Positions 1-7,633 of a stretch of 64,000 nt of DNA are shown here, piece by piece (positions within the stretch are counted from its first letter, which is position 1; every line of letters begins with the position of its first letter). Source of the stretch: Pseudomonas lini (lineage in GTDB: Bacteria; Pseudomonadota; Gammaproteobacteria; Pseudomonadales; Pseudomonadaceae). The position numbers and the translations under genes are program-made. The notes beneath the pieces are model-generated. The model ran no database searches, was not told where the DNA came from, and saw only the letters and a list, made by a program, of their open reading frames with translations. The stretch lies in assembly GCF_030812475.1 (NCBI RefSeq), contig NZ_JAUSSR010000007.1, forward strand, positions 310,001 to 374,000, written 5' to 3'.

Positions 1-161
1 CGCCTTTACAATCGTGAATTCCACACAAGTACATTTATTTGTTTTCATGGAAGCTCCGTTGCGGGTCGCTCTCTGAAATAATGGAAAGGAGAACTCCCCC
101 ATAGTCATCTGTTCATGAACGGACTACATTCTTTTAACTCTGAACAACGGATATTAATTTT

Positions 162-626
162 TTATTTTTGAGGCAATGCGTACCCTAAGAACTCCGTTCC
201 ACAGCCAAGATGAAGTGTACTAAGTGTGGCAGTACCGTTATTACATGGTTCATTTCCGCTGCGTATTTGTTCGCCGCCGGTTATCGGTTGTTTTGAAAGA
301 TAGCCGATACTTTTCGCTGACCCGCCTAGATGGTTAGGATTCTTACTAACAATTTTGTTATTTACCGTATCATTACCAGAAAACACCTCTATAAAATTAC
401 TCCTCGGCATAGCGCTAGCATCATCAATCGTATATCCAATTTTTTCGGTGCCGCAACCTTTGTGCCTGTCGTATGTAGTAACTTCTCCATTATTGCAAGA
501 CTCATTACCAACATAAAGTTGCTGCTTTTTTACCAACGTCGGTGTGGGCGACGCATCCCCTCCTAAGGCAAATCCAGACAACAGAGCAAGCGCAATCATG
601 ACAACTGCATTTTTCAAGATCGTCAT
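162..626 (-). CDS. Small exported protein with three internal repeats
   Basis: A 154-residue protein with an N-terminal signal peptide (hydrophobic about 7-22, likely cut after the ALGG/DAS region). The mature part holds three repeats of about 26 residues, at 40-65, 84-109 and 124-149, of the pattern GN-x3-NN ... H-x-GCG-x3-IGY. Repeats 1 and 3 each have two cysteines (44/58 and 128/142). Repeat 2 has lost both (Val88, Gly102), which suggests one disulfide per repeat. I do not recognise the family. The gene is AT-rich, stands alone and lies at the outer edge of the phage or just outside it, so a lysogenic-conversion gene is possible but unproven. Confidence 0.6.
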   Translation of the reverse strand: MTILKNAVVMIALALLSGFALGGDASPTPTLVKKQQLYVGNESCNNGEVTTYDRHKGCGTEKIGYTIDDASAMPRSNFIEVFSGNDTVNNKIVSKNPNHLGGSAKSIGYLSKQPITGGEQIRSGNEPCNNGTATLSTLHLGCGTEFLGYALPQK

Positions 627-747
627 TGCATTTCTCCATAGATTATGAGATCAGCGCGCATGCCGAGCCATACAAAGAAATACTATTGCCTTTTGATACA
701 CCCTATCAAAAATAGCATTCCTTTCAAGATCTAGTTAAAAATCAGAT

Positions 748-948
748 CTAACCATTTAGCGAATGGTCCAAAGATACATCCGATGTAGCAGGCCAGTATC
801 TGCACACTCTCCAAAAGCCATCACGCAACGCAATGTCTAGGTTTACTTCACCAACCGTCACTAGAAAGCCGTTGCAAGCCGTTTGATTAGAGACTCTCAA
901 ACACATTATCGAGCTTTCAGTCTTAACTGGCTGGACAAACCTAGTCAT
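748..948 (-). CDS. Hypothetical small protein
   Basis: A 66-residue ORF chosen from the ATG at 948, which has an AGGAG box eight bases upstream; a longer TTG start at 1002 lacks one. It contains three cysteines and no clear signal peptide or membrane segment. I recognise no family. It is AT-rich and points the same way as the exported repeat protein to its left. It could be a chance ORF; the ribosome binding site is the main support. Confidence 0.4.
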   Translation of the reverse strand: MTRFVQPVKTESSIMCLRVSNQTACNGFLVTVGEVNLDIALRDGFWRVCRYWPATSDVSLDHSLNG

Positions 949-1334
949 AAGCTCTGCTCCTGGTTGTTGATTGGGTTTAGTCGGTGCAAACTTGCCTGTC
1001 AAGGATGACGATTAGTAGAAGACGTTATAAAACCTATTCAATTATGTTTCATGTGTAACATTTATTTATCAGTTGAATCATTGCTGACACACTGGTCAGA
1101 AATGAGCGTAATTTTTTTGCGGTCTATAGCAACTCTGAATACGCCCTAATTTTGCCCTAAAATTTGTTCCTCCAAGTACTTCATCTGCCAGGCCAATCCT
1201 CACCGGAACAGTTGCCCCCACCGCAGAAATAACGGGCGGGTACTCTGCTGCGTGTTTACCAGCGGTGTCGGAATAGAGGCCCCCCGCAATGAGTGATATC
1301 CGTACCATCGCCGATTATCGATGGGCCGTTGACA
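949..1334. other. AT-rich stretch without a confident gene
   Basis: No convincing gene is seen here. A direct repeat of CCCTAA-type units lies near 1143-1161. A short ORF (MSDIRTIADYRW..., 51 codons, + strand, 1289-1444) has a GAGG box before its ATG, but it overlaps the more protein-like ORF at 1335 in another frame. This may be an old junction or decayed DNA. Confidence 0.35.
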
Positions 1335-1523
1335 ATGACCCTGGACCCCGCCGCGCTGGCTGCCTTGAACAGCTATCGTCAGACCTATCACGACTGGTCG
1401 ATGAACCCGCGATTCGGCCCCATGGGCAAGCAACTGAACGCTGAGCTGGCCAAGACGGCCGCCGAACTGGCGAAAGCGATGGCGAGGCTTGCCCAGGAGG
1501 CGAAGACAACCGAAAATGAGTGA
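1335..1523 (+). CDS. Hypothetical small Ala-rich helical protein
   Basis: A 62-residue protein starting MTLDPAALAAL. The second half is a run of Ala/Leu/Lys/Glu heptad-like sequence, so it is probably a helix or short coiled coil. The ATG at 1335 is preferred over an upstream GTG at 1293 because the protein-like composition starts there, although no strong Shine-Dalgarno sequence is visible. It may be coupled to the overlapping short ORF at 1289. The family is not recognised. Confidence 0.45.
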   Translation: MTLDPAALAALNSYRQTYHDWSMNPRFGPMGKQLNAELAKTAAELAKAMARLAQEAKTTENE

Positions 1524-1531
1524 TCCCCGCG

Positions 1532-1545
1532 CGTTACGAGTAACG
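1532..1545. repeat. Variant copy of the CGTTACGCGTAACG palindrome
   Basis: Reads CGTTACGAGTAACG, one mismatch from the exact palindrome found at 6580-6593 and 19510-19523 and, as a 13-base version, at 10168-10180. It sits just after the stop of the small ORF at 1335-1523. Confidence 0.5.
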
Positions 1546-1684
1546 CCGATGATAAAAAAAGCCCACACTCGCTAAGAGTACGAATGTCTTTTTTGCACTC
1601 GTCGAATTGCCCAGTAGACTGGGCGATCTACCCTCAAAGTCTGTTTACACGCAGGCTCAGCGCCTGATTCAAAAAGGACAACCC

Positions 1685-1996
1685 ATGACCCAATCGTTAC
1701 CCCCAATGGCTTTCAATGAGTACGAAGAACCGGCTCCTACAGCCGACCAGATACGCAAGATTCTGGCAGTGTTGCCGGTAGAAGTTGGGAATGGCCTGCG
1801 CGAAAAGCTCAACGAAATACTTAAGGCTCACGCGCCGGGTCCATTCAGCGATGCCCTTGGTGACCTGGAAGCATATCTGGACGCTCTGGACGACACTCGT
1901 CTGTTGTCTTTCGAAAACCAGATAGCGCTCAAAACATATGTCACGCTCGGTTGGAGAGAGTGGCGATCGAGCTTTAACCTATTCGAAGCACTATAA
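1685..1996 (+). CDS. Hypothetical protein, 103 aa
   Basis: The start is the ATG at 1685 with AAGGA eight bases upstream; the open frame extends further upstream without another good ribosome binding site. The protein is acidic and helical (ADQIRKILAVLP, LREKLNEILKAH) with no signal peptide or membrane segment. I do not recognise the family. It is transcribed towards the membrane-protein gene at 2196-3248, with a hairpin between the two. Confidence 0.5.
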   Translation: MTQSLPPMAFNEYEEPAPTADQIRKILAVLPVEVGNGLREKLNEILKAHAPGPFSDALGDLEAYLDALDDTRLLSFENQIALKTYVTLGWREWRSSFNLFEAL

Positions 1997-2038
1997 TACA
2001 CTCGCGCACATGCAAATGGTGTTGGAGTAGGAAAGTAA

Positions 2039-2076
2039 AAGCCCTAACCCCTGTAAACAAAAGGTTGTAGGGGCTT
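2039..2076. terminator. Possible bidirectional terminator hairpin
   Basis: AAGCCC pairs with GGGCTT across an imperfect inner stem (TAACC/GGTTGTA). It lies between two convergent genes, where a bidirectional terminator would be expected. No long T-run follows on either side, so confidence is modest. Confidence 0.35.
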
Positions 2077-2195
2077 GGGTGACTGCGATTCATTTATTCG
2101 CCCGGCATTGATTGGCGTATGGCTTGTCCAATTTTGCCCATTCAAAATTTAATTAATCGATTCTTTCCTTGCCCAAGGCTCGACGTCGACGATGA

Positions 2196-3248
2196 TCAAG
2201 CAGCCTCAGCCTTCCGTACGGAGGGATGCTTTTCATCGTACTGTGCTCTCCCGTCCTCAACCATTTGTTGAATGTCAAACATGTGTAGATTTTCTATTGT
2301 GAGATCCCCCGCCAGGAGCCTTTGTCCTCCTCGAAATACCACCTCGTATCCATCTGAAACTATCATGCGGGGCACGCCGGCAAAATCACACAAATTATCG
2401 TAATAGTTTTTCACGTATCTAACAGCAGCAAGTATTTCAGCGGTTGTGGTTCCGATCGTGAATAAGTCCCACCCGTGATCCGGACAGGAATTACTCTTTA
2501 TCATTACACCTTTGGATACCAGCCCCTGGGTAATTTCGCGTATATGCAAAGCTTGAGCAGCCAAATATATCGCCTTGCATCCTTGCAAATAACAATCCAG
2601 ATCACCAAGCCCGCTATCCTCATTAGGAGATAGCACGCCGACCAAATGTTTAGCCCCTTGAAGTATTCCACGCTCAACATTATCGAAAGACTCTCTCTTT
2701 GCTACAGGCCAACCTTTCTCAGGCACACCCTCAAAAAATCGCACATGCAATACAGGATGTATAATATATTTAAACTCAACCACCCCTAGATAAGTAATAG
2801 GCTCCATAGCAGAAAAATATGACATCAATTCTTTTCTGTGAGCATAAAACGCATCTAAATTATTCTTAAAACTCACCACTTCGATCTGTTTAGCTGTCTG
2901 CTGAGTTGAGTGAAATCTTGATATCAAACCAGTTAAGGGAAGAGATATAGACATTACCGCCAATGGCAAAATACTTATTTCGATGAAATTCTTGAAACCT
3001 TCCGAAGAAATTAAGACCTCATAATCCGGCCAAATTCTCGCCCCTAAAGACAAGGCGATAAAAATTGGCGTAGTAATTGACAACCATAGCAACCCTTGCG
3101 AAATCAACCCTTTGCTTGTATCAAACTCAAAGACAGAAATCAGCCGCCTTCCACTCCACTCTCCTTTTCCCAAAAATATAGCCACGACCAATATAGAAAC
3201 AATTATTGGAAGAGCCAGTATTATCGCAAGCAAAAACCCGTTAAACAT
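2196..3248 (-). CDS. Three-helix membrane protein with large cytosolic domain
   Basis: 350 residues from the ATG at 3248 (AGGGG box five bases upstream; a GTG two codons earlier is also open). Three hydrophobic segments lie at about 4-26, 48-68 and 90-110, followed by a soluble domain of about 240 residues that starts with a polar helix (Q-T-A-K-Q-I-E ... N-N-x3-F-Y-A-H-R). This layout, a small membrane anchor followed by an 'HR' helix, recalls membrane effectors encoded beside retrons and other phage-defence genes, but no reverse transcriptase is present here. It is AT-rich and sits beyond the lysis genes, a usual place for phage cargo. The function is not established. Confidence 0.55.
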   Translation of the reverse strand: MFNGFLLAIILALPIIVSILVVAIFLGKGEWSGRRLISVFEFDTSKGLISQGLLWLSITTPIFIALSLGARIWPDYEVLISSEGFKNFIEISILPLAVMSISLPLTGLISRFHSTQQTAKQIEVVSFKNNLDAFYAHRKELMSYFSAMEPITYLGVVEFKYIIHPVLHVRFFEGVPEKGWPVAKRESFDNVERGILQGAKHLVGVLSPNEDSGLGDLDCYLQGCKAIYLAAQALHIREITQGLVSKGVMIKSNSCPDHGWDLFTIGTTTAEILAAVRYVKNYYDNLCDFAGVPRMIVSDGYEVVFRGGQRLLAGDLTIENLHMFDIQQMVEDGRAQYDEKHPSVRKAEAA

Positions 3249-3286
3249 ATACACCCCTTATCTTGGCAAAAAAATCATATCCACAA

Positions 3287-4081
3287 CTAGAAAAGCCTTC
3301 CTAACTCTAGCGGCTCCCAGTTCATTATAACCAGCTCCCCGCTAACATCTTGCCGTCCATTTTTCTGATTGCTAATACTGTAGCGGATATCTACCTTCTC
3401 GAAATAAAAACCATCGAAGACTCTTCGAATATCAGGATGATCATTTATGCTGACCATCACCTTGCCCTTGCAGCGGCGCATAAAGTCGGCCATCCGTTCA
3501 TAGTTCTCGAACGGAAAGTCCACCCCATAGCCCGCGGTTTGCCAGTAAGGTGGGTCCATGTAGTGGAAGGTATGGGCGCGATCATAACGCTCCGCGCATT
3601 CCAGCCAGGGGAGGTTTTCGACGTAGGTGCCGGACAGACGCTGCCAGGCAGCCGAGAGATTCTCTTCGATCCGTAGCAGATTAATGGCTGGGCCGGTGGT
3701 GGCGGTACCAAACGTCTGCCCGGTGACCTTGCCAGCGAAAGCATGGTGCTGGAGGTAGAAAAATCGAGCGGCGCGTTGGATGTCGGTGAGGGTTTCGGGG
3801 CGAGTCATTTTCTGCCACTCGAACACTTGCCGGGAACTGAGTGCCCATTTGAACTGGCGCACGAATTCCTCCAAGTGGTTCTGCACGACGCGGTACAACG
3901 TCACCAAGTCGCCGTTGATGTCATTGAGGACCTCGACGGGCGCGGCCTGAGGTCGCATAAAGTACAGCGCGGCACCGCCGGCAAAGACTTCGACGTAGCA
4001 ATCGTGCGGCGGAAACAGCGCAATGAGGCGATCGGCCAGACGGCGTTTGCCGCCCATCCACGGGATGATTGGGGTAGACAT
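3287..4081 (-). CDS. D12-class N6-adenine DNA methyltransferase (Dam-like)
   Basis: 264 residues from the ATG at 4081. It transfers methyl from S-adenosylmethionine to adenine N6 in DNA. The AdoMet-binding motif FAGGAAL is at 33-39 and the catalytic DPPY motif at 176-179, in the order typical of the Dam/D12 family and at about the usual length. No cognate restriction enzyme lies beside it, so an orphan phage methyltransferase that protects phage DNA or alters regulation is likely. It is the last gene of the leftward late operon, downstream of the spanins. The target site cannot be read from the sequence. Confidence 0.85.
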   Translation of the reverse strand: MSTPIIPWMGGKRRLADRLIALFPPHDCYVEVFAGGAALYFMRPQAAPVEVLNDINGDLVTLYRVVQNHLEEFVRQFKWALSSRQVFEWQKMTRPETLTDIQRAARFFYLQHHAFAGKVTGQTFGTATTGPAINLLRIEENLSAAWQRLSGTYVENLPWLECAERYDRAHTFHYMDPPYWQTAGYGVDFPFENYERMADFMRRCKGKVMVSINDHPDIRRVFDGFYFEKVDIRYSISNQKNGRQDVSGELVIMNWEPLELGRLF

Positions 4082-4231
4082 GATAAGCAAGACCTTTACT
4101 GTATGGATAAACAGGTGCTAGGCTCGCCGCGCTTTGTGCACGGAGCAAGAGCCTTGGCTGGACTTGCAGGGACATTCTGCAGGGACGGCGGCCGGGTCGG
4201 ATGTTGACGCATCCAGCCCGGTCGCTCTTTT

Positions 4232-4777
4232 TCACTTCGGTGTTGAGACTTCTTTGGCGTAAGCCTGACAGGCCGCCAGCGCAATTAATCCGGCGTCGCC
4301 GTCGTCGGTGATGCCGATAATTCGTTGCGCATGCGCTGGCTCAAGGTCGGCTCGTGCGGTGCCATGAACCACGCCGCCGGGGCCGGTGGCGGCTGACACT
4401 GGCCCACCACCACTGGCGGCGTAGCCGCTGGCGAGTAGGACTGACAGCCGTAGTTCGCCAGTAGCAAGACGATCGCGCAGGCGTTTCTGATGAGCTTGTT
4501 CACGCTGTAATTCCTGGTAGTGGCTTTCGTCGTTGGTCTTTAGCCGCGCCTCGAGCGCGCGGCTATCGGTCTTCTGCTGCTCCAGCTGGCCCACCACCGC
4601 CGCCAGTCCCTGGCTGTACTGCTCGGCGGTCTTCTTGGCCTCTTTGGCCAGCACCTGGGCATAACGCCAGTCCTGCACCTGCCAGGCGCCGCCGGCACTC
4701 AGGCCGGCCAGCAACACCAGGGCGAGCACTAGCACCCCGGCGCGATAGCCGACGGGTATCCAGTCGATCAGGCGCAT
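4232..4777 (-). CDS. Rz-type i-spanin
   Basis: 181 residues from the ATG at 4777, which overlaps the endolysin stop. One N-terminal transmembrane helix (about 13-33, VLVLALVLLAGL) anchors a periplasmic coiled coil (QVLAKEAKKTAEQYSQGL ... LQREQAHQKRLR). This is the layout of lambda Rz, which works with the outer-membrane lipoprotein Rz1 to fuse inner and outer membranes after endolysin has cut the wall. A second ORF wholly inside it in another frame (4285-4503) has the expected Rz1 character, which supports the call. Confidence 0.8.
   Translation of the reverse strand: MRLIDWIPVGYRAGVLVLALVLLAGLSAGGAWQVQDWRYAQVLAKEAKKTAEQYSQGLAAVVGQLEQQKTDSRALEARLKTNDESHYQELQREQAHQKRLRDRLATGELRLSVLLASGYAASGGGPVSAATGPGGVVHGTARADLEPAHAQRIIGITDDGDAGLIALAACQAYAKEVSTPK
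4285..4503 (-). CDS. Rz1-type o-spanin lipoprotein nested in Rz
   Basis: 72 residues from a GTG at 4503 with AGGA upstream, read in a different frame entirely inside the Rz gene, as in lambda. It has a short signal (CAIVLLLANYG), a candidate lipidated Cys20 in a loose lipobox (ANYGC), and a proline-rich segment (QPPPAPAAW). These are the hallmarks of Rz1, the outer-membrane partner of Rz. The lipobox departs from consensus at -2 and -3, so lipidation is inferred. Confidence 0.7.
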   Translation of the reverse strand: MNKLIRNACAIVLLLANYGCQSYSPAATPPVVVGQCQPPPAPAAWFMAPHEPTLSQRMRNELSASPTTATPD

Positions 4778-5427
4778 AACACCGCCCTGGCCTTGGCCCA
4801 CACCTCGCGGCGCTCGGCCCGGCCATTGCCGCCGCCGTTGATCACGCTGCTGATGCCGTCAAACAGCCCGAGGTCAGCCTTGTCGCTTAAGTTGCGATCC
4901 CACCAGAACCAGGCGGCCGACAGCGCCGCGTATTCCGCCTGCTCCAGCAGCTCGGGTTGCTCGACCAGGGGCACGCCCAGGGCTTTGCCGCACAACCGGT
5001 AGTTGTCGCGAAAGGTGATGCCGATCAACCCCCGAGCGCGGTACTTGAAGCCATCCCCGGACGCCTCGGGGCCGTTACCGTAACGGCCGCCATACACCCG
5101 GTTGGCCAGCTTTTCCGAGTTGCGCAGATAGCCCTTGGCAAACTCGACTTCGGCCAACTCGACGCGGCCGTTGTGGTTCAGGTCAAAGCCATACTTAAAC
5201 AGCTGCGCGACCCGCACCGGGTCCTTGTAGTACAGGCTTTCCGACAACTTGGTCAGCTGCGCCGACTCGTGGCCAATCTGCGCCAGAAACGCCGCCTGGC
5301 GTGCCCGGGTGTTGATCTCAAAGCGGGCCATGGCGCGATTCAGCGCCGGCAGAAAGACACCGACCACCGGCCGGCAGTTGGGCAGGATGGCGAGCAGGTG
5401 TTGTTGGGTCAGCGGGAGGTAAGCCAT
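4768..5427 (-). CDS. GH19-type endolysin with an EF-hand-like loop
   Basis: 219 residues from the ATG at 5427 (TGGAG box upstream). It resembles the chitinase-19-like muramidases of Pseudomonas phages and pyocins, which cut the glycan backbone of peptidoglycan. GHES at 52-55 holds the likely catalytic Glu, and RARGLIGITFRDNY and INGGGNG are family signatures. It has no signal peptide, so it would need the holin. Unusually, residues 82-93 read D-L-N-H-N-G-R-V-E-L-A-E, a match to the 12-residue calcium loop of EF hands, in a segment that shorter pyocin lysins lack. It overlaps the spanin start by a few bases. Confidence 0.85.
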   Translation of the reverse strand: MAYLPLTQQHLLAILPNCRPVVGVFLPALNRAMARFEINTRARQAAFLAQIGHESAQLTKLSESLYYKDPVRVAQLFKYGFDLNHNGRVELAEVEFAKGYLRNSEKLANRVYGGRYGNGPEASGDGFKYRARGLIGITFRDNYRLCGKALGVPLVEQPELLEQAEYAALSAAWFWWDRNLSDKADLGLFDGISSVINGGGNGRAERREVWAKARAVLCA

Positions 5428-5445
5428 AACATGAACTCCAGGCAC

Positions 5446-5466
5446 AAAAAAACCGCCCGTAGGCGG
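5446..5466 (-). terminator. Intrinsic terminator between D and endolysin
   Basis: On the minus strand a five-base-pair GC stem (CCGCC/GGCGG) with a TACG loop is followed by seven T. It lies between the end of the tail gene D and the endolysin start, inside the late operon. Confidence 0.75.
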
Positions 5467-5481
5467 CCAGAGGGATAGGGA

Positions 5482-6522
5482 TTACAGCGGGGAAACGACT
5501 CTCAGCGGCGTGGTGGGCTTTTTGCCTTTGGCCTTGGCCTTGCCCTGTTTGCCGCCGTTGCATTCAACCGTGGTCGACCAGCCGGACTGGGTGAATACCT
5601 GCTCCAGGGAATCGACCAGGTACTCACCATCGAGCCCGACCTTGAAGCCCGAGGCGTTAATCACTCGCTCGGCAAACAGGTCGCTACGCCCGGGCATTTC
5701 CAGGCGCACGACAGCCGTCGAGCGATTGAACGCGGCCAGGCGCGCCTTGACGGCCTGCTCGGCGGCGGTCTTGTTCGGGTGAATATGCCGATCGGTATGC
5801 ACCGGCGGCAGGCCGTCCGGTGCGTCGGCATTGCCCAGGCTGACCACCGTCAGCTTGCCGGTGGCCTTGTCCTGGTACTGCGCGTTAACCGCCTTGTGGG
5901 TCGAGCGATCGCCGAGGCGGAATGAAAAGCGGCTGACGTCGGCCCGGGTAATGGTCACGATGCCAAAGGCCTTGCCGCTGGCCGTGACGCCACCCTGACG
6001 CGGCATCACCAGCAACTTGCCGTCCGCCACCTTGGCGGTGCAGTCGTGTTGCCTGGCCAGCCGGGTGATGAAGTTAAAATCCGATTCGCCTAGCTGGTCA
6101 GCCCGGGGCACGATCGTGCCCACGGTACAGGCCGGCTCCCAGCCGTTGCGCCGGGCAACGGTGGCCACAATGGCGGCCAGACTGACGCCCTCCCAACTGC
6201 CGCTGCGGGTGGTCTTGCCACTGCCACGCATGTCGCTGGCCTGGCCCCGGATCACCAGGGTATCCGGCGGGCCGGACAGCTCAATCTCATCGACCGTGTA
6301 ACGTCCCAGGCGCACCAGGCTGGTCTCGGCATAACCTAAATAGATTTCGATGCTGGCCCCGCGCTCGGGCAGCGACACCGCGCTGTCACGGTCATCAATG
6401 CGCAACTCGAATTCGTCCGACTCCATGCCGGGCTTGTCCAGGGTGCGCAGCAACAGCAGGCGGTCGTTGATCACGCGGGTGATGTCGCTGCCGTTGGCAA
6501 CGATCCGAAACAGGGGGGTCAT
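5482..6522 (-). CDS. D: P2 D-like tail hub protein
   Basis: 346 residues matching the late-control D / contractile-tail hub family. It joins the tail tube end to the spike (V) in the baseplate; in P2 the gene is also a late-regulation marker. The N-terminal half has the GDRDS...LPERGA and YLGY...GRYTVDEIE features of the family, and the centre has ESDFNFITRLARQ, a strong signature. The C-terminal tail is Lys/Gly-rich. It follows X and U in P2 gene order and is separated from X by a hairpin. Confidence 0.85.
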   Translation of the reverse strand: MTPLFRIVANGSDITRVINDRLLLLRTLDKPGMESDEFELRIDDRDSAVSLPERGASIEIYLGYAETSLVRLGRYTVDEIELSGPPDTLVIRGQASDMRGSGKTTRSGSWEGVSLAAIVATVARRNGWEPACTVGTIVPRADQLGESDFNFITRLARQHDCTAKVADGKLLVMPRQGGVTASGKAFGIVTITRADVSRFSFRLGDRSTHKAVNAQYQDKATGKLTVVSLGNADAPDGLPPVHTDRHIHPNKTAAEQAVKARLAAFNRSTAVVRLEMPGRSDLFAERVINASGFKVGLDGEYLVDSLEQVFTQSGWSTTVECNGGKQGKAKAKGKKPTTPLRVVSPL

Positions 6523-6538
6523 GGCGGCTCCAACAAAT

Positions 6539-6560
6539 AGCCCCGCACTTAGGCGGGGCT
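6539..6560. terminator. Hairpin between X and D
   Basis: An eight-base-pair stem AGCCCCGC/GCGGGGCT with a six-base loop, followed on the minus strand by ATTTGTT. It resembles the other late-operon hairpins, with a weaker T-run. Confidence 0.55.
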
Positions 6561-6579
6561 CGGGGGAATTTCAACAGGT

Positions 6580-6593
6580 CGTTACGCGTAACG
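6580..6593. repeat. Palindrome CGTTACGCGTAACG, copy 1
   Basis: A perfect 14-base palindrome just after the X stop codon. The same sequence recurs at 19510-19523 and nearly so at 10168-10180 and 1532-1545. Confidence 0.7.
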
Positions 6594-6594
6594 C

Positions 6595-6804
6595 TTAGGA
6601 CCACAATTGGATCACCTGGTCATCGCTGGCCCGGGCCAGCTCGGGCAGCACGATCAGCAGCCCGCCGCGATACGGCTGGACCTCGACCGACAACCCCGGG
6701 TTAGCCTCAAGGACCGCTTCCACGCTGCCGTCCAGGTGGCCGTAATAGTTGTGACAGAGGGTGTACAGCACGTCTCCGTCAGAGGTTCTGCAGGTCCTCG
6801 CCAT
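6595..6804 (-). CDS. X: P2 X-like tail protein (LysM-like)
   Basis: 69 residues from the ATG at 6804 (GGAG upstream), the usual size for gpX. It has the pattern DGDVLYTLCHNYYG...VLEANPGL...Y-R-G-G-L-L-I-V-L-P, which is the LysM-like fold of the tail protein X family (needed for tail completion; may contact peptidoglycan). Its start overlaps the end of U, and D follows, as in P2. Confidence 0.85.
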   Translation of the reverse strand: MARTCRTSDGDVLYTLCHNYYGHLDGSVEAVLEANPGLSVEVQPYRGGLLIVLPELARASDDQVIQLWS

Positions 6805-7624
6805 AGCGGACAAACTCCAGGGTAAAGGCTTGTTTGCGCGGGATACCGCCCTGCAACAGGGCGCTTTGTTCTTCCTCGATATTGGTCAGGCACCAATCGC
6901 CCAGGACCAGCCCGTAACCGGTGGTCAACCCCAGCGGCAGCAACTGGCTGCCGATACTGCGCAGGGTGTCCAGCTGCTTGAGCCCGCCCTTGTGCCCAGG
7001 AAAGATCGCGCCCTTGAGGGTCATTTTCTCATCGCCAATGCCGACCGCCTGTTGCGCCTGGCGCCGCGTCAGCCGCTCCTGGCTAGCCCAGCGGAACGCG
7101 CTTTGCCGGCGCAGTTCGTCAAAGGCGGCCGTGTCCAGGTTGAAGTAATACGGCTGCGCGGTGGTCTTGTGCGGCTGAAGAATCAGCAGGTGCGGAAAGG
7201 CCTTGATCGCCTCCACCGCCGGCGTTTCGTTGGGCGCAAACACGCTGGTGGGCAGGATGTCGCCCAGCGCCGGATTGAGCTTGCCGGCGATTTGGTTGAC
7301 CGCGCTTTTAGCCCGGGCCGCCTGCACGCCCAACACGCCTAAGCGCTCATCGATCTGCGACGCGGCGCGCGTGGCCTGGTTGTAGACCGCCACCACCCGG
7401 CCGACATTGGCCTGGGCGGTGCTGATGCCGCGCATTACTCGCTGCAGTTTCTCACCGACGATCGGGCCCACGATCGGCAGGCTTTCCAGCTCCGACGCGG
7501 CGCCGGAGATTTCGCTGATCGCGCCGTTGACCGGCCCCAGCATGCCGTCCAGGCTGCGCCGCCCCGCCTCACCGGCCGACGCCAGATAACCGAGGGTGCT
7601 TTGCATCTGTTCCATGTAGGCCAT
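6779..7624 (-). CDS. U: P2 U-like tail protein with N-terminal extension
   Basis: 281 residues from the ATG at 7624 (GGAGG upstream). Residues from about 150 to 280 look like gpU (FRWASQERLTRRQAQQAVG ... GWCLTNIEEEQS ... FTLEFVRYGED). gpU alone is usually about 160 residues. The first 140 or so are extra: a helical, Ala/Gly/Ile-rich domain (IGPIVGEKLQRVMRGIS, IDERLGVLG) of unknown role. In P2, U is required for tail completion. The gene lies between the tape measure and X. Confidence 0.75.
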   Translation of the reverse strand: MAYMEQMQSTLGYLASAGEAGRRSLDGMLGPVNGAISEISGAASELESLPIVGPIVGEKLQRVMRGISTAQANVGRVVAVYNQATRAASQIDERLGVLGVQAARAKSAVNQIAGKLNPALGDILPTSVFAPNETPAVEAIKAFPHLLILQPHKTTAQPYYFNLDTAAFDELRRQSAFRWASQERLTRRQAQQAVGIGDEKMTLKGAIFPGHKGGLKQLDTLRSIGSQLLPLGLTTGYGLVLGDWCLTNIEEEQSALLQGGIPRKQAFTLEFVRYGEDLQNL

Positions 7625-7633
7625 GGCACCTCC

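Noticed and set aside
1200-1568. 122-codon minus-strand ORF
   Set aside because: Antisense to the more convincing small plus-strand ORF at 1335 and low-complexity in composition.
2196-3248. Retron system around the membrane protein
   Set aside because: No reverse transcriptase gene and no msr/msd-like RNA structure were seen nearby.
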